DNA from: JBGAPH01 sp046349955
Lineage (GTDB): Bacteria; Planctomycetota; Planctomycetia; Pirellulales; JBGAPH01
Reading direction: 5' to 3'
DNA: 64,000 bases
NCBI GenBank assembly: GCA_046349955.1
Contig: JAXMBI010000001.1
Span: 186,001-250,000 of the forward strand
Below are positions 1 to 13,281 of this stretch, in pieces. The notes under the pieces were generated by a model. That model ran no database searches and was not told the origin of the DNA. It worked only from the letters and a program-made list of their open reading frames with translations. Positions within the stretch are counted from its first letter, which is position 1. The number at the start of each line of letters is the position of its first letter. Both the position numbers and the translations under genes were made by a program.

Positions 1-1
1 C

Positions 2-4495
<4,494 letters not shown>

Positions 4496-4687
4496 GGTCC
4501 CTCGCCTGCGAAGGGGCCGTCCTCCGCAGCTTGCCCTCTTTAGCGGACCACTACGACCCGCACGCCAGTCGTTAGGTTTGCGCCTCGCCGTCCCCCGCCT
4601 CTGTGCCGGTGGTCGAGCGGCGGACGATGAATCGCTACAAGGGGCCCGACTGCTACAACCCAAAGGGACTTGGGGAGCAGACCGAAT

Positions 4688-5989
4688 ATGCGCGCATTCC
4701 TCAGGCGGAATCGTCGCGGCGTCATTGCGCTCGCAGCGATCGCGTTTTCTTGCTGGACCGGCGTCGCCGCGGCCGACGGGCTGATTCGCGACGGCGTTGG
4801 CGCGCGCGCCGTGGGCCGCGGCGGAGCGAACCTAGGCTTTGCCGACAACGGCCAGATGCTGCTCGACAATCCGGCCGCCATGGCGAACGTTCAAGGCGAC
4901 GGCCTGGCCGAAGTCGGCTTCGATCTGCTGTTCACCGATCTGCAATATGGAGACGCCGCCAACAACGGGCGCTACGTCCCCTCCGACGACAACCCGTTCC
5001 CCATGGGGCAGGTGTCGTATATCCGCCGTCTCGACGATGTCTGGTCGTTCGGCCTGGGCGCGTTCTCCGTCGCTGGCTTCGCCACCGCCTACGATTTGCC
5101 CGGGCCCTTTCCTCTGCTCGGCCAGCAGCACTACAAGTCGCTCGGCGCCTTCGGCAAGATCCTGCCTGGCATTTCCGCGCGGCTGACCGACAACCTTTCC
5201 GCGGGGGCCACCTTCGGCGTGGGGGTGAGCCATGCCGAGCTCGAAGGCCCCTACTTCCTGCAAGCGGCCGGGCCGTTCCAAGGCACGCCGATGTACCTCG
5301 ATCTGCAAGCGACGGGCGCCGCCCCCTGTTGGTCGTTTGGCGTGCAGTATCAGCTCAGCGAGCAAACGACGATCGGCGCGAGCTACCAGAGCCAGACCAG
5401 CTTCAACATGGACGGCAATACGCTGGTGAACGTGCCGGGGCTCGGGCTCAACCGCTTCGACACGGCGCTCCATATGAGCTGGCCGCAGTCGGTGGGCCTG
5501 GGCGTGAAGCATAGCTTCTGCCCGCACCACACGGTCGCCTGCGACGTCCTCTGGCTCGATTGGTCGCGGGCGTTCGACCAGTTCGACGTGCTGTTCACCA
5601 ACCCCAACAACCCGGTGTTCCAAGCCGTAGTCGGCAATTCGCTGCCGGAGATCTTTCCGCTGCAATGGCGCGACACGGTTTCGGTGCGGACGGGGTATGA
5701 GTTCCGCCCCAACGACGACCACGTGTGGCGGCTGGGCTACACCTACCACCGCAACCCCATTCCCACCGGCACGCTCACGCCCTGGATTCAAGGCATTCTC
5801 GAACACGCCTTCTCGATCGGCCACGGTTGGAACTTCAGCGAGTTCACGAGCTTCGACCTGGCGTACCAGTACTCGTTCGGACCGCAGCAATTCGTCGGCT
5901 CGAGCGATTGGATCGGCGGCGACTTCTCGAACAGCCGCCAGTACGCCCAATACCACTTCCTGCTGCTGAGCTTGCAGCAGCGGTTTTAG
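4688..5989 (+). CDS. FadL/OmpP1/TodX-family outer-membrane protein
   Basis: Predicted outer-membrane beta-barrel of 433 aa. The ATG at 4688 is preferred over the in-frame TTG at 4670 because a GGGGAG ribosome site sits about 8 bases upstream of it and because it opens directly into a signal peptide (basic MRAFLRRNRRG, hydrophobic core, cleavage near VAAADG). The mature start has the family hallmark GARAVGRGGAN followed by DNPAAMAN. The rest alternates short polar and aromatic stretches as expected for barrel strands and ends in a phenylalanine (LQQRF), the usual C-terminal barrel signal. The family transports long-chain fatty acids or other hydrophobic molecules; the substrate here is unknown. 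It stands alone between the kinase and the DUF1559 cluster. Confidence 0.8.
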   Translation: MRAFLRRNRRGVIALAAIAFSCWTGVAAADGLIRDGVGARAVGRGGANLGFADNGQMLLDNPAAMANVQGDGLAEVGFDLLFTDLQYGDAANNGRYVPSDDNPFPMGQVSYIRRLDDVWSFGLGAFSVAGFATAYDLPGPFPLLGQQHYKSLGAFGKILPGISARLTDNLSAGATFGVGVSHAELEGPYFLQAAGPFQGTPMYLDLQATGAAPCWSFGVQYQLSEQTTIGASYQSQTSFNMDGNTLVNVPGLGLNRFDTALHMSWPQSVGLGVKHSFCPHHTVACDVLWLDWSRAFDQFDVLFTNPNNPVFQAVVGNSLPEIFPLQWRDTVSVRTGYEFRPNDDHVWRLGYTYHRNPIPTGTLTPWIQGILEHAFSIGHGWNFSEFTSFDLAYQYSFGPQQFVGSSDWIGGDFSNSRQYAQYHFLLLSLQQRF

Positions 5990-6218
5990 TGGTCGCCAGC
6001 GCCCTCGACGAGCGGCGTTCTGCTCTCGTGCGGCCGCCCGCAATTGCGACACGCCGGCCGCGCGTTCGTGCCGCGTTTCGTCAAACCGTTCGCAGCCGAA
6101 CGAATGGTCGCGCGATCCAAGTGTAGGGCAGTCGTCTCCTGCGTGTTACAATCCGAGGCGGAACGGAAAAGAGCGCCGTGGCTTCGAGCACCTCCCTCGT
6201 ACACACGCAGGGTCTGCG

Positions 6219-7184
6219 ATGCGCCGCCGTTCTGGCTTTACCCTCGTCGAAGTGCTCGTTGCGGTTTTCATCATCGCGATCCTGATCGCGCTCTTGCTGC
6301 CGGCGGTGCAGGCGGCCCGCGAGTCGGCGCGTAGGATGCAGTGCGCGAACAATCTCAAGCAGCTCGGGCTAGCGTTGCACCTGTACTCGAACGGGCACAA
6401 AGAATACCTGCCGGCCGTGGCCGCTGCACTCTTTGATCCGCAGCAGCGCCCAGCGAAGCGCCGTGGACAGTTTACGTGGCACGAGAGTCTCTCTTGGCGA
6501 GTGACCTTGCTCCCTTACCACGAGCAGCAGGCGCTCCACAGCCAGATCGACCCGACGCGATCGGCACTTTCCGCCGCCAATTTGCCGGCGGCTCGCACCA
6601 TGCTCTCCGTGCATCAATGCCCCAGCACTCCAGGTTATCCTCGGCGCGTGGAGAGCCTCGGCGGCGATGCTCCGCGCCCGCTGCGATCGGGCCTGGGCGT
6701 TGCCGCGCGCGACTACCAACCGGTCACGCAAGTATTCGGGGAATGGGCCCACCCTGACGATCCCGGCGGCGGCTGGGGCGCGTGGACCGGCCTCGATGCG
6801 CAAGGATTCGACGACTTGAACTCGCTGGGATTCGATGCTCCAGCGCCGCTCCGACACGTCAGCGATGGGCTGTCCAATACGGGATTGCTACTCGAAAATT
6901 GCGCCACACCGCTGTATTTCGAAAAGGAGGTCGAGAGCCACCCGAGTTGGTGGGTTCCCTTGGAAGGCGCCTGGATCAGCTCCGAGTGGGCCACGGTCAA
7001 CTTCACGCTCGGCATCAACCAAGCAAATTGGACGAACCTCTATTCCTTCCACCCTGGCGGCGGCCAACTTGCGATGTGCGACGGTTCGGTCCATTTCCTG
7101 GCGGAGCGGGCGACGCCCACGGTGTTTGCAGGTCTGCTCACCCGCGACGGCGGCGAGGCGATCAAAGACAAGGACTGGCAGTGA
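6219..7184 (+). CDS. DUF1559 type IV pilin-like protein, first of three in tandem
   Basis: 321 aa. Starts with a very short leader, MRRRSGFTLVEVLVAVF, i.e. a prepilin peptidase site before the Phe followed by a hydrophobic helix, then the conserved CANNLKQLGLALHLY segment. The C-terminus carries HPGGGQLAMCDGSVHFL, the signature of the DUF1559 family, which is greatly expanded in planctomycetes and resembles type II secretion pseudopilins (such as GspG/H). Probably exported and anchored in the cytoplasmic membrane by its N-terminal helix; the role of the family is not established. The next gene starts 7 bases after its stop, so the three genes are likely one transcript. A TACAAT -10-like box lies at 6147-6152. 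Confidence 0.9.
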   Translation: MRRRSGFTLVEVLVAVFIIAILIALLLPAVQAARESARRMQCANNLKQLGLALHLYSNGHKEYLPAVAAALFDPQQRPAKRRGQFTWHESLSWRVTLLPYHEQQALHSQIDPTRSALSAANLPAARTMLSVHQCPSTPGYPRRVESLGGDAPRPLRSGLGVAARDYQPVTQVFGEWAHPDDPGGGWGAWTGLDAQGFDDLNSLGFDAPAPLRHVSDGLSNTGLLLENCATPLYFEKEVESHPSWWVPLEGAWISSEWATVNFTLGINQANWTNLYSFHPGGGQLAMCDGSVHFLAERATPTVFAGLLTRDGGEAIKDKDWQ

Positions 7185-7191
7185 GGGGACG

Positions 7192-8193
7192 ATGCCGAGA
7201 TCGCGCGGTTTCACCCTCGTCGAAGTCTTGGTCGCGATCTTCATCATCGCGATCCTGATCGCGCTCTTGCTGCCGGCGGTGCAGGCTGCCCGCGAGGCCG
7301 CGCGAAAAGTGCAGTGTCGCAATCATCTAAAGCAGCTTGGCCTGGCATTCCACGTCCATGAGCAGCAGCAGAAGCACTTTCCCACCGGTGGTTGGGGATC
7401 GCATTGGGCGGGAGAACCCGACCGGGGATTCGGGCTAAGGCAGCCTGGGCCCTGGGCCTACAGCGTACTGCCACAGCTCGAGCAATTGGCGCTGCACCAA
7501 CTCGGCGCTGGCCAAAACGAGGAGCACCGCGCCGAGGCCATTCTCGCCCGCGCCAAAACGCCGCTGGCCGTTCTCTTTTGCCCCAGCAGGCGGCCCCCCA
7601 CGGTGGTCAGCAGTCCTAACGTGCAGGTGCACAATGTGTCTCAGGCGGTCTTTGCTCGCTACGATTGGTCGCGCCAAGCCGGCTGTGACTACTCGGTCAA
7701 TGGAGGGGCTCAATACCCTGAAGACATGTTGGGCGTGGGCCTGCGAGGGCGGTCCCCAGAATCACTGCGCGAGGGAGACGCGGCGAATTTTCCTTGGCCG
7801 CACTACCCAGGGTTCAATGGAATCAGCGGCGTGATTCGCGTACAGACCCGGCCGTCCGACGTGACCGACGGCCTGTCGAACACCTACTTCTTGGGAGAGC
7901 AGAGCTTTTACCTCGAATGTTATGCTGGCTGCGCAGACTTCGGGGCGAGCCCCTTCGGTCCGTGTCTCGATGCGACCGTGGCCTTCGCGCGGTTCAACTA
8001 CATGGCCGACTGTTCCCAGGAAGGCCCGTGTGCACCCCCCGGCTTACGGTTCGGCAGCGCCCATCGCACCGCGAGCCATTTTGTTTTCGGCGACGGCTCG
8101 GTGCGCGCGATCAACTACACGATCGACCACGACGTGCATCGCCGCCTGTGCGATCGGCAGGACGCCGAAGCAATCCCCGCGGACACTTGGTGA
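7192..8193 (+). CDS. DUF1559 type IV pilin-like protein, second of three in tandem
   Basis: 333 aa. The ATG at 7192 begins MPRSRGFTLVEVLVAIF, the pilin-type leader; a GAGGGGAC ribosome site precedes it. A longer frame extends upstream through the first gene but would bury the leader, so it is rejected. The conserved NHLKQLGLAFHVH and the late FGDGSVRAI motif place it in DUF1559. It has extra cysteines in the middle (YAGCADFG, ADCSQEGPC) not shared by its neighbours. It shares a 47-base identical stretch with the first gene in the hydrophobic helix region. Confidence 0.88.
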   Translation: MPRSRGFTLVEVLVAIFIIAILIALLLPAVQAAREAARKVQCRNHLKQLGLAFHVHEQQQKHFPTGGWGSHWAGEPDRGFGLRQPGPWAYSVLPQLEQLALHQLGAGQNEEHRAEAILARAKTPLAVLFCPSRRPPTVVSSPNVQVHNVSQAVFARYDWSRQAGCDYSVNGGAQYPEDMLGVGLRGRSPESLREGDAANFPWPHYPGFNGISGVIRVQTRPSDVTDGLSNTYFLGEQSFYLECYAGCADFGASPFGPCLDATVAFARFNYMADCSQEGPCAPPGLRFGSAHRTASHFVFGDGSVRAINYTIDHDVHRRLCDRQDAEAIPADTW

Positions 8194-8213
8194 ACGACGG
8201 AAAGAATCCCGAT

Positions 8214-9131
8214 ATGCAACGAAGCCGCGGGTTCACCCTGATCGAAGTCCTGGTCGCGATCGTCATCATCGCGATCCTGATCGCGCTCCTGCTGCCGGCG
8301 GTGCTAGCGGCGCGGCGTGCCGCCAAGCGGGTGCAGTGCGTCAATCACCTCAAGCAGATCGGCCTTGCCGCCCACCTCTACGCCTCGGCCAACCGCGAAT
8401 GCTTGCCTGCGCACTACACCGAGGGCTACCTCGGCTGGCGCTACACGCTGCTGCCATCCCTCGAGGGGCAAACATTGTTCGACGCCGCGAAGCTGCAGGC
8501 AGGCAAACTGACCGTCGAACGCACCGCGGTGCTTTCGTCGGTCTTGCCCCTCTATCAATGCCCCGCGACCGAAGGATATGCCCGCAGCGTGGACTTCCGC
8601 GACAGTGTCGGAATGTTCGGTGACGTATCTGGCGGCGCCCGCGACTACTATGCGTTGCATTCGTTCGCGAAGAGAGACTTTTCCCCGTACGTGTCGGGGA
8701 TGTGGTGTCCACTGACTGAGCCCGTGTTCGACTGGCAAGATCTTCCGACGGAGTGGGGCGGAAGGAATAGTTGGCCCGCGCGGCTCGCTTACGTGGCAGA
8801 CGGCCTCAGCAACACCATCATGGTCTACGAGAGCGCCGGCAGGGGCACGGTGCACATCATCAATGACGAGCCAGACGGACGGCCCTTGGAAACCGCTTAT
8901 CCTTGGGCGTATGCCGACAATCACGGCCTAGTGAACATCTTCGACGCCGACCTGCATTGGCCCTCCCCCATCAATCGCAACAATGCGCAAGCGATGTACA
9001 GCTACCACGCGGGCGGGGTCAATACGCTGTTCGGAGATGGCCGAGTCTACTTCCTGACGGAAGAGATCGATCCGGCGGTTTTGCAGGGCCTGGCCAGCCG
9101 CGAAGGCGGCGAGGCGGTGAGCCCGCCGTGA
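8214..9131 (+). CDS. DUF1559 type IV pilin-like protein, third of three in tandem
   Basis: 305 aa, beginning MQRSRGFTLIEVLVAIV with the prepilin leader and hydrophobic helix, and ending with YHAGGVNTLFGDGRVYFL, a variant of the family's C-terminal DGSV signature (Arg in place of Ser). It starts 20 bases after the preceding gene. The three proteins diverge strongly outside the N-terminal helix and the C-terminal signature, so they are probably not interchangeable copies. Its 3' end nearly abuts the convergent cyclophilin gene (1 base between stop codons), with no visible terminator. Confidence 0.87.
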   Translation: MQRSRGFTLIEVLVAIVIIAILIALLLPAVLAARRAAKRVQCVNHLKQIGLAAHLYASANRECLPAHYTEGYLGWRYTLLPSLEGQTLFDAAKLQAGKLTVERTAVLSSVLPLYQCPATEGYARSVDFRDSVGMFGDVSGGARDYYALHSFAKRDFSPYVSGMWCPLTEPVFDWQDLPTEWGGRNSWPARLAYVADGLSNTIMVYESAGRGTVHIINDEPDGRPLETAYPWAYADNHGLVNIFDADLHWPSPINRNNAQAMYSYHAGGVNTLFGDGRVYFLTEEIDPAVLQGLASREGGEAVSPP

Positions 9132-9132
9132 C

Positions 9133-10098
9133 TCAGCTTTCGCGCGGACTCGGCTTCGCACTCCCCGAAGGACGTCTCCGCACTGCAAAGAATCCGCCCC
9201 CAGCCGCCAGCAGCGCCAGCCAAAACCCGCTCGGCTCCGGCACGGCCTGCTGCGCGTTGAGCTCGTTGATCACCCACAGGGCGTCGTTCGGAGCGAGCAT
9301 GTCGTCCCCCGAGGGGTCGAGGAAGGGGGGCGGCAGACCCGGCGGCGCCGGGCGGGCGAGCGCCCGCGGCCCCGCGCCGTTGAGCTCGTTGATGATCGTC
9401 AGCGCGTCGACTGGAAATACTCCGCCGTCGTTGTCGACATCCGCTGGCATCGTCGCGTTGCGCCAGGGGGTCTCGTCGGAGATCGTGCCAATCACGCTCA
9501 CCGCGTTGAGCACGACCAGGTTGTCGAGCGTCGGTTTGGGGTTGGGAAACGTCGTATAGTCGCGGAGCGGAATCTCGCCGAAGGGGGAGCCAAACTTGTA
9601 GATCGGCAGGGCGGCGATCGCGTCGACCACTTGCATCCCGTCGCCGATCACGTGGCCGAAGACCGTGAACCCTTGGTCCACCGTGTCCAGGTCGCTGTTG
9701 TCCCCTAGGTTGAAGAACCACTGACTCGTGGCGCTGTCGACCTGCTTGCCCACCCGCGCCATCGCGATCGTGCCGCGCTGGTTCGACTCGTTGTATTCAT
9801 TCACGACCGGCGGATCGGTCGCCACCGGCGTGTAGTTCGTGGTCTGGAAGCCGCCCCCCTGGATCACGAAGTCCTTCACCGACCGATGGAAGAAGGTGTT
9901 CGTGTAGTCGCCGTCGGTCACGTATTTGAGGAAGTTGGCGACCGTTTTGGGGGCCGCCTTGTCCTTGAGTTCGACGTCGATGTTGCCGAGCACCGTGTCG
10001 AACCGCACGATCGTGCCGGCGGCCGCCGGGAACGAGCCCAGCAGGACGAGGCCCAGAAAGGCGAGCAGGCGGCCACAGCCGCCGCGCGAGGGAGTCAT
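9133..10098 (-). CDS. exported cyclophilin-type peptidylprolyl isomerase with dockerin-like repeats and PEP-CTERM
   Basis: 321 aa. A signal peptide (MTPSRGGCGRLLAFLGLVL, cleavage after AAAG) is followed by a cyclophilin domain (about 30-185) with the active-site segment FFHRSVKDFVIQGGGF, then SQWFFNL and FTVFGHVI. After it come two dockerin-like calcium-binding repeats (DVDNDGG with DALTIINELN, and DPSGDDM with DALWVINELN, about 210-285) and a C-terminal sorting signal VPEPSGFW, a hydrophobic stretch and an RRRP basic end. It should catalyse proline cis-trans isomerisation outside the cytoplasm. The dockerin-like part suggests calcium-dependent assembly and the PEP-CTERM suggests exosortase-dependent processing; both are family-based inference. 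It stands alone. Confidence 0.88.
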   Translation of the reverse strand: MTPSRGGCGRLLAFLGLVLLGSFPAAAGTIVRFDTVLGNIDVELKDKAAPKTVANFLKYVTDGDYTNTFFHRSVKDFVIQGGGFQTTNYTPVATDPPVVNEYNESNQRGTIAMARVGKQVDSATSQWFFNLGDNSDLDTVDQGFTVFGHVIGDGMQVVDAIAALPIYKFGSPFGEIPLRDYTTFPNPKPTLDNLVVLNAVSVIGTISDETPWRNATMPADVDNDGGVFPVDALTIINELNGAGPRALARPAPPGLPPPFLDPSGDDMLAPNDALWVINELNAQQAVPEPSGFWLALLAAGGGFFAVRRRPSGSAKPSPRES

Positions 10099-10390
10099 CA
10101 GCCGCCCTGTTCCGTGGAAAAGACCCGCTGCCCGCCGGCCACACGGCGCAGACGAACGCGAGCGAACCCCTATTCCGCAGGGTAGCTGAGGGGGGCGGGC
10201 GGGTCAAACTTCTGGCGGGCGGCCGGCTTCCTCGAGAGAACCACCGTGGTTAGCTGGGGGCTCGCTGCGCTCGACCCCAGGCACCCTGTCGATCCCGCCG
10301 CGCCCCCTACCAGACCTTGGGGGGGATAGCTACAAAGCTAGCAAGTCCTCAAATCCCTTTCTGGTCTTCACGAGAGGAGAGCCCCTTTCC
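10099..10390. other. intergenic region between divergent ppi and katA
   Basis: About 290 bases separating the divergent cyclophilin and catalase genes; both promoters must lie here. It contains an imperfect hairpin around 10254-10281 (CTGGGGG arm and CCCCAG arm flanking a run of GCTCG-like repeats). A TACAAA box occurs at 10331 but no convincing -35 element was found. Confidence 0.5.
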
Positions 10391-11839
10391 ATGGCTGACA
10401 AGCCGACGCTCACCACCACGGCCGGCGCCCCCATCGCCGATAACCAGAACTCGCTGACCGCTGGGCCTCGCGGGCCCGTGCTCATGCAGGACTACCAGCT
10501 CCTCGAAAAGCTGGCTCATCAGAATCGCGAGCGGATTCCCGAGCGGCCGGTGCATGCAAAAGGTTGGGGCGCCTTCGGCACGCTCACGATCACCCACGAC
10601 ATCACCAAGTACAGCAAGGCGAAGGTCTTCGCCTCGATCGGCAAGCAAACGCCGATGATCGCCCGCTTCTCGACCGTGGCCGGCGAGCTCGGCGCGGCCG
10701 ACGCCGAGCGCGACGTTCGCGGCTTCGCGCTCAAGTTCTACACCGAGGATGGCAACTGGGACCTGGTCGGCAACAACACGCCGGTCTTCTTCGTCCGCGA
10801 TCCTTACAAGTTCCCGGACTTCATCCATACCCAAAAGCGCCACCCGCGCACCAATCTGCGCTCGCCGACGGCGATGTGGGACTTCTGGTCCCTCTCGCCC
10901 GAGTCGCTGCATCAGGTGACGATTCTGATGTCCGACCGCGGTCTGCCGACCGACGTGCGGCGCATCAACGGCTATGGCAGCCACACCTACAGCTTCTTGA
11001 ACGCCAAGAACGAGCGGTTCTGGGTGAAGTTCCACTTCAAGACGCTGCAGGGCCACAAGCACTGGACGAACGCCGAGGCCGCCGGCGTGGTCGGCAAGAC
11101 GCGCGAGTCGACACAGGAAGATCTGTTCGGCGCGATCGAGCGCGGCGAGTTCCCCAAGTGGCGGTTCGCTGTGCAGATCATGCCCGAGAAGGACGCCGAA
11201 AAGACGCCGTACAATCCGTTCGACCTCACCAAAGTCTGGCCGCACGGCGACTACCCGCTGCACGACGTCGGCACCCTTGAGCTCAACCGCAACCCGGACA
11301 ACTACTTTGCCGAGATCGAGCAGGCGGCCTTTGCCCCGTCGAACATCGTGCCCGGCATCAGCTTCTCGCCCGACAAGATGCTGCAGGCGAGGATCTTCTC
11401 CTACGCCGACGCGCACCGCTATCGGCTGGGCACGAACTACGAAGCCCTGCCCGTGAACGCGCCCAAGTGCCCGGTTCACAACTATCACAAAGACGGGCCG
11501 ATGCGGTTCTTCTCGAACAACGCGCCGGCCGACGCCTACTACGAACCCAACTCGTTCAACGGGCCCGTGGAGCGGCCGGAACTGAAGGAGCCGCCGCTGG
11601 CGATCTCAGGCGACGCCGACCGCTACAACCACCGCGAAGGCAACGACGACTACGGTCAGCCGCGGGCACTCTTCAATCTGTTCAACGCCGAGCAGAAGCA
11701 ACGGCTGTTCTCGAACATCGCCGACGCTATGCAGGGCGTGCCCGACTTCATCGTCGAGCGGCAGTTGGGGCACTTCGCGAAGGTGCATGCCGACTACGCG
11801 GCTGGCGTGAAGGCGGCGCTGGCGGCGCGAAAGGGTTAG
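10391..11839 (+). CDS. katA: monofunctional haem catalase (clade 3 type)
   Basis: 482 aa, the normal length of small-subunit catalases. Converts hydrogen peroxide to water and oxygen. Distal catalytic His is H55 in ERPVHAKGWGAFG; the distal Asn lies in GNNTPVFFVRDP; the proximal haem-ligand Tyr is Y338 in RIFSYADAHRYRLG. The N-terminus PTLTTTAGAPIADNQNSLTA is typical of the clade. A good ribosome site (GAGGAGAG) lies 10-15 bases before the ATG. No signal peptide, so cytoplasmic. A strong palindrome follows the gene. No PerR or OxyR site was recognised in the 290 bases upstream. Confidence 0.97.
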   Translation: MADKPTLTTTAGAPIADNQNSLTAGPRGPVLMQDYQLLEKLAHQNRERIPERPVHAKGWGAFGTLTITHDITKYSKAKVFASIGKQTPMIARFSTVAGELGAADAERDVRGFALKFYTEDGNWDLVGNNTPVFFVRDPYKFPDFIHTQKRHPRTNLRSPTAMWDFWSLSPESLHQVTILMSDRGLPTDVRRINGYGSHTYSFLNAKNERFWVKFHFKTLQGHKHWTNAEAAGVVGKTRESTQEDLFGAIERGEFPKWRFAVQIMPEKDAEKTPYNPFDLTKVWPHGDYPLHDVGTLELNRNPDNYFAEIEQAAFAPSNIVPGISFSPDKMLQARIFSYADAHRYRLGTNYEALPVNAPKCPVHNYHKDGPMRFFSNNAPADAYYEPNSFNGPVERPELKEPPLAISGDADRYNHREGNDDYGQPRALFNLFNAEQKQRLFSNIADAMQGVPDFIVERQLGHFAKVHADYAAGVKAALAARKG

Positions 11840-11894
11840 CGGCCTCGCATTCAGACCGGGCTTGCATAAGCCTGGCTAATATCGATCCGAAGGG

Positions 11895-11926
11895 CCCTCC
11901 GGACCGCCTGCAGGCGGTCCGGAGGG
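11895..11926. repeat. 32-bp perfect palindrome downstream of katA
   Basis: A perfect inverted repeat without spacer, centred between 11910 and 11911, with 16-base arms beginning CCCTCCGGACC. As RNA it would form a very stable hairpin on either strand. There is no U-tract after it, so it is not a textbook terminator, but it lies in the right place, between katA and the next gene. Confidence 0.75.
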
Positions 11927-12025
11927 GCTTCGCCCTGGTCTTGTCCGCTGGTGCGGCAGCCTCTAGGCTGGTTGCTCCTTTCGCAGCCTCCCAAGTTGCC
12001 CCAATCGGCCGACCTTCAGATATCC

Positions 12026-13147
12026 ATGCCGCAGCATCCCTCTGGCCGCCCCGTTCGCATCGCCATTCTCGGGGCCGGCGCCGTGAGCGACTATCACCAT
12101 GTTCCCGGCATTCGCCTCGATCCGCGGGCGGAGCTGGTGGCCGCCTGCGACGCCGATCCGGCCCTGCTCGAGCGCCGCAAGAGCGACTGGGGGATCGACC
12201 GGGTAACGACCGACTACGAGGCGCTGTGCGCCGATCCCGAGATCGACGCGGTGATCATCGCCACGCCGAACTTCACCCACGCCGCGATGACCCTGGCCGC
12301 CGCCCGCGGCGGCAAGCACGTGATGTGCGAAAAGCCGCTGGGGCTGAACGCCGCCGAAGTGCGGCAGATGTACCACGCCTGCCGCGACGCCGGCGTGGTC
12401 CACATGACGGCCTTCACCTACCGCTTCGCCCCTTCGATGAAGTACCTCCGCCACTTGCTCAAGAGCGGGGCGCTAGGGGAGCCGCGGCATTTCCGCAGCC
12501 AACGGTTCTTGGACTGGCCGGAAACGAGCTGGGGCTGGCGCCAATATAAAGACAAGGCCGGCGCCGGCGATCTGTTCGACATGACGATCCACCGCATCGA
12601 CTTCGCCCACGACCTGCTGGGCCCGCTCGCGCGGCTCTGCGGGGCCGTGGCCCGCTTCGCCCCCCGCGACCGCACTCCCGACGGCAAGACCTGCCCTCCT
12701 TCGGAGGTCGACGACTGGTCGTGCCTGATCGGCGAGTTCGCCGCCGGACCGACCGGCGTCTGGGAAGGGACCACGCTGGCGAAGGGCTACGGCCGCGACG
12801 GCTTTGGCCACGAGTGGGCCGAGGTCAATGGATCCGAGGGATCGGCCGTGTATCAGCTCCACGCCCCGAATACAATCTTGGTGGGCAAGACGGGCCAAGA
12901 CCTGCAAACCCGCGACGTGCCGGCCGAGTTCCTCAAGCCGGCCGGCAGCCCGCGCGACCCGTTGCAGGGGAAGCCCGCCACGGTGTTTCGCTACGACCTG
13001 GTGTGGGAGTTCGTGTCGGCAATCGTCGAACGCCGCGAGGCCGTGCCGAGTTTCTACGACGGCCTGCTCGCACAGCGCGTGGCCGACGCGGTGCTCGAGT
13101 CGCACGAGCGCAAGACCTGGGTGGAGATGGGCGAAGAGCCCCGGTAG
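12026..13147 (+). CDS. Gfo/Idh/MocA-family oxidoreductase (cytoplasmic)
   Basis: 373 aa. The ATG at 12026 starts MPQHPSGRPVRIAILGAGAVS, so the Rossmann motif begins about 14 residues in, as usual. CDADP marks the end of the second strand, EKPLGL carries the conserved lysine of the family, and the C-terminal domain has FTYRFAPSMKYLR and DMTIHRIDFAHDLLG with the catalytic-region His. An NAD(P)-dependent sugar or inositol dehydrogenase; substrate unknown. No export signal, unlike the second member of the family at 39-40 kb. Confidence 0.88.
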   Translation: MPQHPSGRPVRIAILGAGAVSDYHHVPGIRLDPRAELVAACDADPALLERRKSDWGIDRVTTDYEALCADPEIDAVIIATPNFTHAAMTLAAARGGKHVMCEKPLGLNAAEVRQMYHACRDAGVVHMTAFTYRFAPSMKYLRHLLKSGALGEPRHFRSQRFLDWPETSWGWRQYKDKAGAGDLFDMTIHRIDFAHDLLGPLARLCGAVARFAPRDRTPDGKTCPPSEVDDWSCLIGEFAAGPTGVWEGTTLAKGYGRDGFGHEWAEVNGSEGSAVYQLHAPNTILVGKTGQDLQTRDVPAEFLKPAGSPRDPLQGKPATVFRYDLVWEFVSAIVERREAVPSFYDGLLAQRVADAVLESHERKTWVEMGEEPR

Positions 13148-13234
13148 ATACTAGCCCGCAGCGCAAGCAAGGGGGAGCAACGCGTCCCTCTCCGAGCCCT
13201 GCCCAAACCTTCGCCGATTCGCAGTCCGCGAGAG

Positions 13235-13268
13235 CCCTCGCCCCGGCCCTTCTCCGGCGGGAGAGGGA
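13235..13268. repeat. partial copy of the CCCTC/GAGAGGG dispersed repeat
   Basis: CCCTCGCCCCGGCCCTTCT followed by CCGGCGGGAGAGGG, a short inverted-repeat element related to the copies at 29851, 56367 and 62521. Its GAGAGGGAGA end provides the purine-rich ribosome site of fabH, 14 bases before that start. Confidence 0.65.
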
Positions 13269-13281
13269 GAAACTGGTGATC

